Positions 43,777 to 51,972 of a stretch of DNA of 64,000 nucleotides are shown piece by piece. Source of the stretch: Armatimonadota bacterium (GTDB lineage Bacteria > Armatimonadota > Hebobacteria > CAIYQO01); the NCBI GenBank assembly GCA_029553475.1, contig JAKPKV010000131.1:1-64000 (forward strand), in the 5' to 3' direction. Under the pieces are notes generated by a model. That model saw only the letters and a program-made list of their open reading frames with translations. It was not told the origin of the DNA and did not search any database. The position numbers were made by a program, and so were the translations under genes. Position 1 is the first letter of the stretch; every line of letters starts with the position of its first letter.

Positions 43777-45036
43777 ATGCGAATCTTGCCTGTCATCCTG
43801 TTGCTGACGTCGGCGATCCTGCTGGGCGCCGGATGCCAGCAGGCCGCGGGGGACCTGCCGGGCGCCGCCGCCGGCACGGTGACGATGCGCCTGTCGCTGG
43901 CCTCCAGCGGGCGCGCGCTTCCCGATGAGATCGCCGCGGTCAGCGTGACGGTGACCGGCCCGGAAATCCCCGCGCCGATCACCCACGCGCTGACGTACGA
44001 TGCGGCATCGTCCCACTGGCATGGCCAGTTCAGCGTGCCGTCCGGCATTGACCGCGTCTTCACCGTCACCGCCGCTGACGCCGGCGGCGTCGCGCTCTAC
44101 CGCGGCAGCGGGCGCAGCGATGTCCGCCCGCAGGCGGTGACGCAGGTGACGCTGCACCTGTATGCCGACCCCGCCACGGTGGGCGGCCTGGCACTGTCGC
44201 TGGCCTTCGATCATCCCGATCTGGGCCTGGGGAAAATCCCGGTCTGCTACGGCCCCTTCACCACGCAGCCCCCGACGACGGTGCTGAGCGAGGTGGAGAT
44301 CGCCCAGCAGTTCGCCGCCGTGTCGCGCTACGGCAGCGCGATTCGCACCTACACCGCGCGCAATGGCGTCGCGCACGCGGTGCGGCTGGCCGCTGAGCGG
44401 CACATCCCCTGCTGGGTGGGCATCTGGATCAGCGCCGACGCGCAGGCGAACGAGGCGGAGATCGCCGCCGCGCTCGCCGTTGCCGCGGAGTATCCGGTCG
44501 CCGGCCTGATCGTCGGCAGTGAAGTGCTGCTGCGCGGCGAGCAAACGGAGGCGGCGCTCATCGCGTATCTCACCCGGGTGCAGCAGGCCGCCAACGTCCC
44601 GGTTGCCTACGCCGATACCTGGAATATCTGGCATCAGCAGGGGCAGGGGCGCCCGGCGCTGGCGGCGGCCGTTGATACCATCATGATTCACTGCCATCCC
44701 TACTGGGAAGGTGTGCGCATTGACCGCGCCGTTGCCAGCGTGGCGGAGGCTTATGGCACGGTGAAAGCGCTGTATGGCGCGCGGCCCGTCATCATCGGCG
44801 AGTGCGGCTGGCCGTCCGCCGGCAGCGCGAAGGGCGCGGCAGCGCCGACACCGCTCAACCAGCGGCTCTTCACGCGCGACGTGGTGACGTGGGCGCGCGG
44901 CGCCGGGGTGGAGCTCTTCATCTTTGAGCTCTTCGACGAGCGCTGGAAAAACGAGCCCGGCGGTGTCGGCGCACACTGGGGCCTGCTGGCGACGGACGGC
45001 ACGGTCAAGCCGGAGATCCGCAAGATCCTCTTCTGA
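43777..45036 (+). CDS. GH17-like lipoprotein, probable beta-glucanase
   Basis: 419-aa lipoprotein. Signal with lipobox LLGAGC (Cys ~20). Residues ~30-145 form a beta-rich module (TVTMRLSLASSGRALPDEIAAVSVTV). Residues ~150-419 look like a GH17-type TIM barrel: IPVCYGPFT, SRYGSAIRTYTA, GLIVGSEVLLRGE with probable acid/base Glu249, and VIIGECGWPSAG with probable nucleophile Glu342, then FIFELFDERWKN. GH17 enzymes act on beta-1,3 or related glucans. AAAGGAG precedes the ATG. It is followed 45 bp later by a lipoprotein with a similar N-terminal beta module, suggesting an operon for surface glucan degradation. Confidence 0.78.
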   Translation: MRILPVILLLTSAILLGAGCQQAAGDLPGAAAGTVTMRLSLASSGRALPDEIAAVSVTVTGPEIPAPITHALTYDAASSHWHGQFSVPSGIDRVFTVTAADAGGVALYRGSGRSDVRPQAVTQVTLHLYADPATVGGLALSLAFDHPDLGLGKIPVCYGPFTTQPPTTVLSEVEIAQQFAAVSRYGSAIRTYTARNGVAHAVRLAAERHIPCWVGIWISADAQANEAEIAAALAVAAEYPVAGLIVGSEVLLRGEQTEAALIAYLTRVQQAANVPVAYADTWNIWHQQGQGRPALAAAVDTIMIHCHPYWEGVRIDRAVASVAEAYGTVKALYGARPVIIGECGWPSAGSAKGAAAPTPLNQRLFTRDVVTWARGAGVELFIFELFDERWKNEPGGVGAHWGLLATDGTVKPEIRKILF

Positions 45037-45081
45037 GGCGCTGGCGGTGTGGGTCGTCCGATCAGGGAAAAGGAGTTGGCG

Positions 45082-45882
45082 ATGCAACGATATCTGATGA
45101 TACCCATCGTGTATGGGCTGCTGCTCGCGGGATTGCTGTCCGGTTGCGGCGGCGGGGGCGGAGGCGCGACCGCCACGGCCGTGCCGACCGGCGAGGTGCT
45201 GCTCCAGATCGCGCTGCCGGCGCCGGATGCGCTGCCGGTGACGCGCAGCATCGGCGAAATTGCCGCCTTCCGCGTCACCGTCAGCGGGGCGGGCGCGCCG
45301 CAGGTGATGACGATCCCCTGGACGCCGCCAACGCCGGTGAGCCAGCGGATGACCGTGCGCGCCGGCGACAACGTGATCCTCGCGGTCGCCGCGCTGGATG
45401 ACGCCGCGGTGATCCATTATCACGGCCAGACCACCGTGGACATCGCGGCGGGCGCGGTGACGCCGGTGACGGTGACGCTGTCGCCCACGCTGGCCGATGT
45501 GGCGTTGGATACCACCCTCCATACCGGTGAGCCGGGATTGACCATTGACGAGGTGCCGCCGGTCGGCACGGGGGGCTCCGCGCGCGGCACGGTGACCGGC
45601 CGGCTGGATCCGGAAACGCTGGCGGTCGCGGTCTATATCAAAGTCGGCGGCGGCTGGTGGAGCAAACCGTATTTCGACGCCCCGCTGACCTTCCCGCGCG
45701 CGGAAGATGGACACTGGCAGTGCGACATCATCACCGGTGGCAGCGACGCCGCCGCCACACATGTCGCCGCCTTCCTGGTGTATCGCACCGCGGCGGTGCC
45801 GTTGGCCGGCGGTGGCGCGCTGCCGGACATCGCGCACGCGCTGGCCAGCGTGCAGGTCGCCCGCCCGTCGCCTGGCGAATGA
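45082..45882 (+). CDS. beta-rich lipoprotein of unknown function
   Basis: 266-aa lipoprotein with lipobox LLSGC followed by a GGGGGG linker. The first mature module (GEVLLQIALPAPDALPVTRSIGEIAAFRVTVSG) resembles the N-terminal module of the upstream GH17-like lipoprotein, and a second beta domain follows (GRLDPETLAVAVYIKVGGGWWSKP, HWQCDIITGGSDAAATHVAAFLVY). AAAAGGAG selects ATG 45082. Probably co-transcribed with the GH17-like gene, perhaps as a sugar-binding partner. I do not recognise a named family. Confidence 0.7.
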   Translation: MQRYLMIPIVYGLLLAGLLSGCGGGGGGATATAVPTGEVLLQIALPAPDALPVTRSIGEIAAFRVTVSGAGAPQVMTIPWTPPTPVSQRMTVRAGDNVILAVAALDDAAVIHYHGQTTVDIAAGAVTPVTVTLSPTLADVALDTTLHTGEPGLTIDEVPPVGTGGSARGTVTGRLDPETLAVAVYIKVGGGWWSKPYFDAPLTFPRAEDGHWQCDIITGGSDAAATHVAAFLVYRTAAVPLAGGGALPDIAHALASVQVARPSPGE

Positions 45883-45931
45883 GACCCCGGCGTGGTCCGC
45901 CGGGTGAGGGGTGGACCACGCGACGCTCGCA

Positions 45932-45961
45932 TTGCCCGCCGCCTTCCCGCCGTGCTAGAAT
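45932..45961 (+). promoter_or_regulatory. sigma-70-like promoter for the MFS gene, near-leaderless
   Basis: TTGCCC (45932-45937) and TAGAAT (45956-45961), 18-bp spacer. The predicted start is only ~5 nt before ATG 45973, and there is no ribosome site. Confidence 0.5.
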
Positions 45962-45972
45962 GCGCGCACGGC

Positions 45973-47256
45973 ATGATCACGCTCTTCGCGAACCGACAAC
46001 TCAGGCGGACGATTATCCCCCTGCTCCTCACGGAATTGTTGTGGGGCATGGGGACGTTTTTTACGCTGCCGGCCACCACCATGGCGGCCTACCTGCAGGC
46101 GTTGCACGCCTCGCCGGTGATCATCGGCCTCATCGTCACGGTGATGGGGTCGCTGGTGGTGCTCCCGCAGTTCTTCAGCCGCTCGGTCGTCGAGCGCTTC
46201 CGGCATCGCAAGCGGGGGATCATCCTACTGCATCTCTGCGTGCTCACCCCGTATTTCGTGATCCCGCTCTGTGACCGCCTGCTGCGCGACACGTCCCCCG
46301 GCCTGCTCATCGGGCTGATCCTGCTCCTGCTCGGACTCTCACAGCTCCTCATCGGCTTCATTGTGCCGGCGTGGCTGGATATGGTGGCGCGCCTCATTCC
46401 GGTATCGGTGCGCGGCCGGTATTTTGGCGTCGCCAGCAGCGCCTTCTCGCTGGGCGGCATCCTCGCCGGGCAGGCGCTCATCTGGATGGCCCGCGGATTG
46501 GGCGAGGCCGTCTTCCCCGCCGCCTTCCTCACCTCCGGCATCTGCTTCGCGTTCTCCATGGTCGCTTTCGCCGGCGCGCCGGTGCCGGAAACCGCCTTCC
46601 AGCATGCGCCGGAACCCTCCATCGTCGCGCGGCTGCGCATAGCGCTGGCCGCGTGCCATCCGTGCGGGAATCTGGGGCGTTTTCTCCTCAGCAACGTGTT
46701 GCTCACCCTGGCGCTGGGCATCACGGCCTTCGTGACCGTCTTCGCGGGTGATCCGAAAGGGTTGGGGCTGCCGGCGACGGTCTTCAGCTACCTCACGCAG
46801 ATGCAGGCGCTGGGCGGCGCCGCCGCGGCGCTCCTCCTCGGCTGGGCGGTGGACCGCTACGGTCCGCGCCGGCCCTGGGCTGTCGTGATCCTGCTGCTGC
46901 CCGCGGCGCTGTTGCTGCTGCCGCACGGCGCCAGCCTGCCGGTGCTCACCCTCTGCGCGTTGCTGCTTGGCACCTTCATCACGCTGTGGGCGATCACCGG
47001 CCCGGCCGTGCTGGAACTCTCGCCCGACGGCGACAAAAGCGGCTATGTCGCCATCGTCAACGTCGCCGCCTTCCCCGCCAACGCCTTCGGCCCGCTGCTG
47101 ATGGGGGCCATCATCAACCTCGCCGGCTACCAGCCCGCGTTCCTCCTCGCCATGGGCATCGCCGCCCTCGCCCTCCTCCCCGCTCTCCTCCTCCGCCGCC
47201 GCCCCGCGCCGCATCCCGCGCCGCATTCCGTAGCACCCCATGGACCATTGACTTGA
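45973..47256 (+). CDS. major facilitator superfamily transporter
   Basis: 427-aa integral membrane protein with about twelve hydrophobic helices in two halves. The loop SRSVVERFRHRKRGIILLH after helix 2-3 fits the MFS cytoplasmic motif region, and GWAVDRYGPRRPWAVV begins the second half. SVRGRYFGVASSAFSLGGILAG is typical of transporter clade signatures. The substrate cannot be told; its position after two polysaccharide-related lipoproteins hints at sugar or oligosaccharide uptake. ATG 45973 is chosen since the upstream open frame has no helix and the promoter overlaps it. It ends 36 bp before tRNA-Lys. Confidence 0.85.
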   Translation: MITLFANRQLRRTIIPLLLTELLWGMGTFFTLPATTMAAYLQALHASPVIIGLIVTVMGSLVVLPQFFSRSVVERFRHRKRGIILLHLCVLTPYFVIPLCDRLLRDTSPGLLIGLILLLLGLSQLLIGFIVPAWLDMVARLIPVSVRGRYFGVASSAFSLGGILAGQALIWMARGLGEAVFPAAFLTSGICFAFSMVAFAGAPVPETAFQHAPEPSIVARLRIALAACHPCGNLGRFLLSNVLLTLALGITAFVTVFAGDPKGLGLPATVFSYLTQMQALGGAAAALLLGWAVDRYGPRRPWAVVILLLPAALLLLPHGASLPVLTLCALLLGTFITLWAITGPAVLELSPDGDKSGYVAIVNVAAFPANAFGPLLMGAIINLAGYQPAFLLAMGIAALALLPALLLRRRPAPHPAPHSVAPHGPLT

Positions 47257-47281
47257 CAGCGCGCGCGCGTTTTTATATACT
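47253..47281 (+). promoter_or_regulatory. consensus promoter for tRNA-Lys
   Basis: Perfect TTGACA (47253-47258) and TATACT (47276-47281) with a 17-bp spacer; the -35 overlaps the stop of the MFS gene. Confidence 0.75.
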
Positions 47282-47292
47282 ACTCCCCGCGT

Positions 47293-47368
47293 GGATCGTT
47301 AGCTCAGCTGGTAGAGCAGGGGACTCTTAATCCCAAGGTCGCAGGTTCGAATCCTGCACGATCCACCA
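47293..47368 (+). tRNA. tRNA-Lys (anticodon CTT)
   Basis: A 76-nt cloverleaf with acceptor GGATCGT/ACGATCC, D-arm GCTC-AGCTGGTA-GAGC, anticodon loop CTCTTAA with CTT at 47326-47328, T-arm GCAGG-TTCGAAT-CCTGC, and encoded CCA (47366-47368). It decodes AAG. Its 3' end is the start point of a ~250-bp repeat that recurs at 49861. Confidence 0.97.
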
Positions 47369-47613
47369 TCGTTCTCTCGTAAACGCCTCTCTCTTGCCGA
47401 AAATCCGCCTGTCACGCACGCTCACAGCGGCAAAGCCGTGGTCTTGCCACCCTGCGCCGGCATGGAAAAACTCTCGCTTCGCCCCCGTTCTCTCTGAAAG
47501 CCGTGGTCGCAGAGTGAGAAGACCACGGCTTTTGACAATTTTCCTCTCTTGTTACGCTCGACGACCACGGCCCGTGGTCGTCTCAGTTCGAAATCGACTT
47601 GGAGGGGTCACGG
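47363..47613. repeat. structured ~250-bp repeat, copy 1
   Basis: Closely matches 49861-50108 throughout, beginning at the tRNA-Lys CCACCA end. It contains a 10-bp stem (47499-47508 with 47521-47530) followed by TTTT, terminator-like, and an 11-bp palindromic stem (47560-47570 with 47572-47582). No convincing protein is encoded. The rest of the gap to ribB shows nothing. Confidence 0.75.
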
Positions 47614-47677
47614 AAGTTGCCTTTGCGCAACAGCCATAATCTGAGAAACGAAAAGTAACACTCATGTGTAATACCAG

Positions 47678-48346
47678 TTATGGCCACATTGACACAGGCA
47701 TTGTTTCCTCCCTTGTGGACCTACAGGCGATAATGTCCGCGACGGTGACCACAGGGAAACCATGCCGGGTGGCGAAGGCGATGATCTCCGGCAGGCGGGC
47801 CATGGTGCCATCAGTATTCATGAGTTCGCAGAGCACGCCATAAGGTCGCAGTCCGGCCAGGCGTATCAGGTCGACGGTGGCTTCCGTATGGCCGGGGCGT
47901 TCCAATACCCCACCTGACCGCGCACATAGGGGGAATACGTGGCCGGGTCGACAGAGATCAGCTGATTCGGCGGCGTCGGCAATCGCCGCGCGGATGGTCG
48001 TGACGCGATCAGCAGCCGATACCCCGGTTGTAACTCCGTGCGCCGCTTCGATTGAGACGGTAAAAGCTGTGCCATACCGGCTGGTATTATATGTAACCAT
48101 CATCGGTAGATCGAGTATACGGATCTTCTCTTCAGGTAGGCAAAGGCATACTATGCCGCTGCACTCACGGATGAGCAAGGTCATTTGCGCCACGGTGAGT
48201 GACTCAGCGGTAAAGATGAGATCCCCTTCATTCTCGCGAGTTTCATCATCGGTTACCAGCACGCCTTGTCCGTGACGTAGCGATGTGAGCGCGTTGATGA
48301 TGCGCTGTTCGGAGGTGCCGAATACGGTGAGTAGCGACTGATTCAT
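47678..48346 (-). CDS. ribB: 3,4-dihydroxy-2-butanone 4-phosphate synthase
   Basis: 222-aa enzyme making the four-carbon unit of riboflavin from ribulose 5-phosphate. Metal and substrate motifs are complete: [68 protein letters not shown] and [16 protein letters not shown]. It is the stand-alone form without a RibA domain. AGGAGG sits 5 nt before ATG 48346. It is controlled by the FMN riboswitch directly upstream. Base composition is lower in GC than neighbouring housekeeping genes, and it lies between two copies of the 250-bp repeat. Other rib genes are absent here. Confidence 0.95.
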   Translation of the reverse strand: MNQSLLTVFGTSEQRIINALTSLRHGQGVLVTDDETRENEGDLIFTAESLTVAQMTLLIRECSGIVCLCLPEEKIRILDLPMMVTYNTSRYGTAFTVSIEAAHGVTTGVSAADRVTTIRAAIADAAESADLCRPGHVFPLCARSGGVLERPGHTEATVDLIRLAGLRPYGVLCELMNTDGTMARLPEIIAFATRHGFPVVTVADIIACRSTREETMPVSMWP

Positions 48347-48444
48347 GGTGTCCTCCTGTAGAATAGGCGACCAGAATCAGGGCAGGTATACACGGAGATA
48401 CGCCAGCACAGACAAGATTGCCTATGTACTGACGCATGACCGTA

Positions 48445-48582
48445 TCCTCTTTCATCCGGACTGTGACCGTCGGCTCTGGCATCGCACCAGATCTGCTGTC
48501 CTCCGTGTCGATTACGGAGCGCTCGCGGGCTCCCCGATTGGATCGGGATACCGCCGGTGGGGACTTTCACCCCGCCCTGAGA
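48445..48582 (-). promoter_or_regulatory. FMN (RFN) riboswitch
   Basis: Read on the minus strand, the conserved RFN segments appear in order: TTCTCAGGGCGGGGTGAAAG, CCCCACCGGCGGTA, AGCCCGCGAGCG, a variable hairpin, GCAGATCTGGTG, GATGCCAGAGCCGACGGT and CACAGTCCGGATGAAAGAG. FMN binding turns off ribB in known cases. About 100 nt separate it from the ATG. A GGAGGAC copy inside the aptamer resembles the ribB ribosome site, but the switching mechanism is not decidable by eye. Confidence 0.95.
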
Positions 48583-48596
48583 ATAGGTTCATTGCT

Positions 48597-48625
48597 AGTA
48601 TAGCAGAAGGGATTGCCTTTGACAA
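48597..48625 (-). promoter_or_regulatory. sigma-70-like promoter for ribB leader
   Basis: On the minus strand TTGTCA (48620-48625) and TATACT (48597-48602) have a 17-bp spacer and place transcription ~10 nt before the riboswitch. The -35 falls inside the degenerate repeat copy at 48617-48707. Confidence 0.7.
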
Positions 48626-48707
48626 TCAAAGACTTCCCTTCTCTTCGTGCTCAGCGACTACAGTCCATGGTCGTTGCAGTCCGAAGCCATGTGGAAGGGG
48701 TGAAATG
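48617..48707. repeat. structured repeat, degenerate third copy (3' part only)
   Basis: Aligns with the last ~90 bp of the 250-bp repeat: TTTGACAAT, a CTC...CGACTACAGTCCATGGTCG hairpin with a G-T pair, then CCGAAGCC and GTGGAAGGGG. It provides the -35 box of the ribB promoter. Confidence 0.5.
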
Positions 48708-48799
48708 AGGCATCGATGCACACCCGATCTGCATATGACAAAGGTCGAAATACCCGGTATAATCGTTCGTATACAGCGCAATCACGCAAGGATATGCTT

Positions 48800-49627
48800 A
48801 TGGATACATGCGAGTACGAGCGCATCTTTACCCAGTATTTTTTCGGTGGAAGTGAACTAGCTGCCGATCTCGTGACGCTTGATGCGCTCGGGGAGCAATC
48901 TCCGGTTGACTGGTTGGCCGGGCATCCACGACTCGTGCTGCGGATGAAGGCCGCACAGCAGCGATGCCTGGTGGCGATGAGTGCAGCGCTCCAACCGCAC
49001 GCCACGCAGCTGAAGTGTCTCCCGACGACGGCAGAGAACTGTCTTGCCGAGGATGTTGAAGGACTACTCGGCGAGATGTGTCGGCACGTGTATCCACCTG
49101 ATGCCGTCATCTACATCGTGACGGAGCGGAATTATTATTGTACGCCTACCAGCCTTCGCCTGATGAACCTGGAAGGCATGCAACGTGCCACCCCGGACAA
49201 TGTGGAGGAGATTCGGGCCGCGTTAATTCCCGGCATTGCGGACAAACCAGAATATCTGAGTGGAAAGGATATCCTCGGTTACGGTCCGGCATTTGCCTGG
49301 TATCAGGACAGGCAACCGGTCGGGTTTGCCGGAACTCATGCGTCCTTCATGCGTGACAGTGTCGGAAACGTTGGTATGGTGTTCGTGAAGGAAGCTTATC
49401 GCCGGCGTGGCGCTGGCACTGCCTTAGTAGCTGCAGTCGCCGATGCATTGCTCGCAAGAGGACGGCTTCCCGTTTACGGATGTTTTGCCAACAATATTGC
49501 CTCAACACACTCAGCGGAGAAGGCGGGATTTCTCTTTGCCGGCTTCAGTTGCCGAGTCTTTGTCGCTGATGATATGGAAGTTCATATCAATGGTGAGAAG
49601 CCAATCCTATCAGCGTTAGAAGGATAA
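48800..49627 (+). CDS. GNAT family N-acetyltransferase
   Basis: 275-aa protein. The C-terminal ~130 residues form a GNAT fold: VGFAGTHASF strand, NVGMVFVKEAYRRRGAGTALVAAVADALLARG with the acetyl-CoA-binding R-x-x-G-x-G/A loop, and YGCFANNIASTHSAEKAGFLFAGFSC. The N-terminal ~140 residues are a family-variable region. AAGGAT six bases upstream favours ATG 48800 over ATG 48794. It is divergent from ribB and lies within the repeat-flanked segment of lower GC. The acceptor substrate is unknown. Confidence 0.83.
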   Translation: MDTCEYERIFTQYFFGGSELAADLVTLDALGEQSPVDWLAGHPRLVLRMKAAQQRCLVAMSAALQPHATQLKCLPTTAENCLAEDVEGLLGEMCRHVYPPDAVIYIVTERNYYCTPTSLRLMNLEGMQRATPDNVEEIRAALIPGIADKPEYLSGKDILGYGPAFAWYQDRQPVGFAGTHASFMRDSVGNVGMVFVKEAYRRRGAGTALVAAVADALLARGRLPVYGCFANNIASTHSAEKAGFLFAGFSCRVFVADDMEVHINGEKPILSALEG

Positions 49628-49860
49628 TCCTTATCCGGCGGGAGGAGCAGCAGACAGTACGTGTGCATATACGACCAATCGAGATTTAACGCGCACGAGG
49701 TCATTCGCGTTACGGTACCGCCCTTCATCCTGCCCGCATGGCCATTGATGGACTATTACACGGCAAAGTTTCTACGATATGTAGTCTCGATTTCAATTTC
49801 TGATGTGCTCAAAGCGGCTTCGAACTATAGAGAGATCGGTTGTAGATAACTCATCGTGCC

Positions 49861-50108
49861 CCACCAATTCTCTTTCGTCAATGCCTCTCTCTTGCCGAAA
49901 ATCCGCCTGTCACGCACGCTCAAACCGGCAAAGCCGTGGTTTTGTCACCCCGGGCCGGCATGGAAAAACTTTCGCTTTGCCCCCGTGCTCTCTGAAAGCC
50001 GTGGCCTCGATCTATCGGGGCCACGGCTTTTGACAATATTCTTCTCTTTTGACGCTCGACGACCACGGCCCGTGGTCGTCTCGGTGCGAAGCCTGTGCGG
50101 AGGGGACG
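49861..50108. repeat. structured ~250-bp repeat, copy 2
   Basis: Full-length copy beginning at CCACCA, as the tRNA 3' end does in copy 1. Its terminator-like stem (49995-50006 with 50019-50030) carries a C-G pair where copy 1 has T-A, a compensatory change. The palindromic stem at 50058-50080 is unchanged. Between the acetyltransferase gene and here (49628-49860) I see nothing coding. Confidence 0.75.
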
Positions 50109-50213
50109 GCTGGATTGACCTCTGTATAACGTGCGAGAGCTCGCTAAATGGTATAATACTGTGATATCGATTACGGGATTGCCGGGATGCTGCTCGATTC
50201 CAAAGGAGTCAGC

Positions 50214-50360
50214 GTGAAAGCTAAGAGCGACCTCTACAGCTTCGGCACCGGACTGCCCGACGCCGAAGTGAAATATCTCGCCACCGTGGTGAAGAAAGCG
50301 CTTAGCTGCTGTCCTCTCAAGCAGGGGCTCACTCTTGATTGGCCTTCATCGCATCGGTAA
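50214..50360 (+). CDS. 48-aa ORF, possible truncated gene
   Basis: GTG start behind AAAGGAG (50202-50208), with TATAAT at 50152-50157. The first ~30 residues (VKAKSDLYSFGTGLPDAEVKYLATVVKKAL) look protein-like. The tail CCPLKQGLTLDWPSSHR runs antisense through the 3' end of the convergent lipoprotein gene, so the frame is probably a gene fragment whose 3' part was replaced at about 50310. No family recognised. Confidence 0.35.
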   Translation: MKAKSDLYSFGTGLPDAEVKYLATVVKKALSCCPLKQGLTLDWPSSHR

Positions 50361-51072
50361 CGGCTTGTTTGAATGTCTCTGCTGGTTTTGCAAGGGCTGT
50401 TTTGAATGCGGTGATATCTTTGCTCGCATCGAGGCATTGGCGAACCTGTTGTTGATACGCAGAAAACGGCTGATAAATCTTGCCGTAGATGGCGATCATC
50501 TTGCTGTCGGGAGAGTCAATAAACCAGCGCCCGTTGAGCTTGACGAATTTCGCGGTGATCTCTGTAGTCGTCGCTGCCCCCCACATCGCTTGCTGAAACT
50601 GTGCGATTTCTGGCTGTTTTGCAAGGATCTCATCCCCTTTCTCACTCACATTGTACGTATACACCGCCTTGTCACCGGTGATATCGAGTTTGCCTTTCGT
50701 GAGGAACAGATTGCTAACAATCTCGGGATTGTCGGCACCTTGGCCAATAAACATCACCCCGTATGAGCCGAGTGCACCGACAAAATTCGTTGCACCATAT
50801 TTTTTGACTCCATCGATCACCAATTGCCTGGAAACGGGGTTCAGTCGGTGCATCTTGGCCAGCGTTTTAGCTGCGTCGGGGTTATCGCGCACATAGGCAG
50901 ACTGGCATGCGGCAATTTCATCCAGGTCCACCGCGCGTATCGCATCGGTAGATCGTGTCAGTACCTCGGCAGGCGTTGCGCCACCAGGCTCTTTCGCTGA
51001 AGCACATCCCCCCGTGCCGATGAGCAACAGCAAGGTGGTGAGAAAGACTGAACACGTGCGAAGCATGTTCAT
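50329..51072 (-). CDS. lipoprotein of unknown function
   Basis: 247-aa lipoprotein with signal helix CSVFLTTLLLLIGTGGC (lipid Cys ~23). The mature part has a helical first half (TPAEVLTRSTDAIRAVDLDEIAACQ, KTLAKMHRLNP) and a beta-rich middle ending in KFVKLNGRWFIDSP, a pattern seen in SnoaL/DUF4878-like lipoproteins that turn over a cystatin-like fold. Its own promoter lies at 51131-51159. It overlaps the small ORF at 50214 at its 3' end. Role unknown. Confidence 0.7.
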   Translation of the reverse strand: MNMLRTCSVFLTTLLLLIGTGGCASAKEPGGATPAEVLTRSTDAIRAVDLDEIAACQSAYVRDNPDAAKTLAKMHRLNPVSRQLVIDGVKKYGATNFVGALGSYGVMFIGQGADNPEIVSNLFLTKGKLDITGDKAVYTYNVSEKGDEILAKQPEIAQFQQAMWGAATTTEITAKFVKLNGRWFIDSPDSKMIAIYGKIYQPFSAYQQQVRQCLDASKDITAFKTALAKPAETFKQAVTDAMKANQE

Positions 51073-51130
51073 GTTGACCCCTTTCCCCCCAGAAGTGAGC
51101 TGCGGGATTCAGTAACTGTCTACTTTCGGC

Positions 51131-51159
51131 ATTGTAACAAACGATTGCCACGAGCACAA
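51131..51159 (-). promoter_or_regulatory. sigma-70-like promoter for the lipoprotein gene
   Basis: On the minus strand TTGTGC (51154-51159) and TACAAT (51131-51136), 17-bp spacer. Confidence 0.5.
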
Positions 51160-51362
51160 CGGGAGTGACGCGCACATCGTATTACCAGCAGTACCTGCGC
51201 TAGCTGTCGGCATAAAAAACGAAAAAACGGGGACACCGGAGGCTGTCCCCTATTTCGTCCCTTATTTCCGGAGGCCAAAGGAATACTTATACTTGGCGAT
51301 GCATCATGTGACACCTATCACCTGCCCATGCGAACCTTTGACTAGGTTTTCGCCACTGTATT

Positions 51363-51768
51363 ATGAGGATGAAGCACGAGACCACCGACAACCCGACGAA
51401 TGGAGATGCCAGTCTCGTTCAGCGTGCGCTGACCGGAGAACTGCAGGCATTTGACGCGCTGGTGCTCCGGTATCGGCAGATCGTCTTCCGGCAGGCATTT
51501 CATGGTGCTGCATGATTGGGACCGCGCGGAGGATGTCGCGCAGCAAGCCTTTCTCGAGGCGTTCGTGGGGCTGGCGGGATTGCAGGATACGGGACGATTT
51601 CGCAACGGGCTGCTGACAGCGATCTGTCACGGGGTGAACGATCAGCAGCAGATCGCCGCGCAGTACGGCTTGCTGACCGACCAGGTGCGCGGGCCGCCAA
51701 TCTCGCACGGAGGCGGGAAATGGGGCGCGACCAAAGCCCATGGGGCATCCGTTCAGTCACTCGGATAG
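51363..51768 (+). pseudogene. broken ECF-type RNA polymerase sigma factor
   Basis: The first frame reads MRMKHETTDNPTNG then LVQRALTGELQAFDALVLRY and RQIVFRQAF, the start of sigma-70 region 2, then stops at TGA ~51513. Region 2 continues in another frame as VLHDWDRAEDVAQQAFLEAF and VGLAGLQDTGRF, the canonical D-W-D-x-A-E-D-V helix. After that the frame degrades and region 4 is missing. One frameshift plus 3' loss makes it non-functional; an assembly error could explain the shift but not the missing region 4. Confidence 0.8.
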
Positions 51769-51854
51769 CGTAGACGTATCAGACAGCCAGGCTACCACCA
51801 CTTTTGGCGGCCACCGCACTTGTCGACCAACAGGACAGGTCATGTCTCAACATC

Positions 51855-51875
51855 GCTGCACAGGACCTGTGCAGC
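51855..51875. promoter_or_regulatory. perfect 10-bp-arm palindrome
   Basis: GCTGCACAGG-A-CCTGTGCAGC, an exact dyad in the 204-bp gap between the sigma pseudogene and araC-like gene. It could be an operator or terminator; the gap shows nothing else. Confidence 0.4.
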
Positions 51876-51972
51876 GCATTCATGAAGCCGGAGCATCGAG
51901 GTCTGTCACACGCAACGCCCCGAAAACTAGGCCCGTTCATGAGTCGGCGATGTCATCAAACAGTTTCTGAGG

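Noticed and set aside
49661-49849. 62-aa open frame before repeat copy 2
   Set aside because: No ribosome site and no protein-like pattern.
47293-51972. Integrative prophage or ICE at tRNA-Lys
   Set aside because: No integrase, structural or conjugation gene is present, and the sequence before copy 2 does not restore a convincing tRNA 3' half. I kept only the repeat-flanked segment as an observation.
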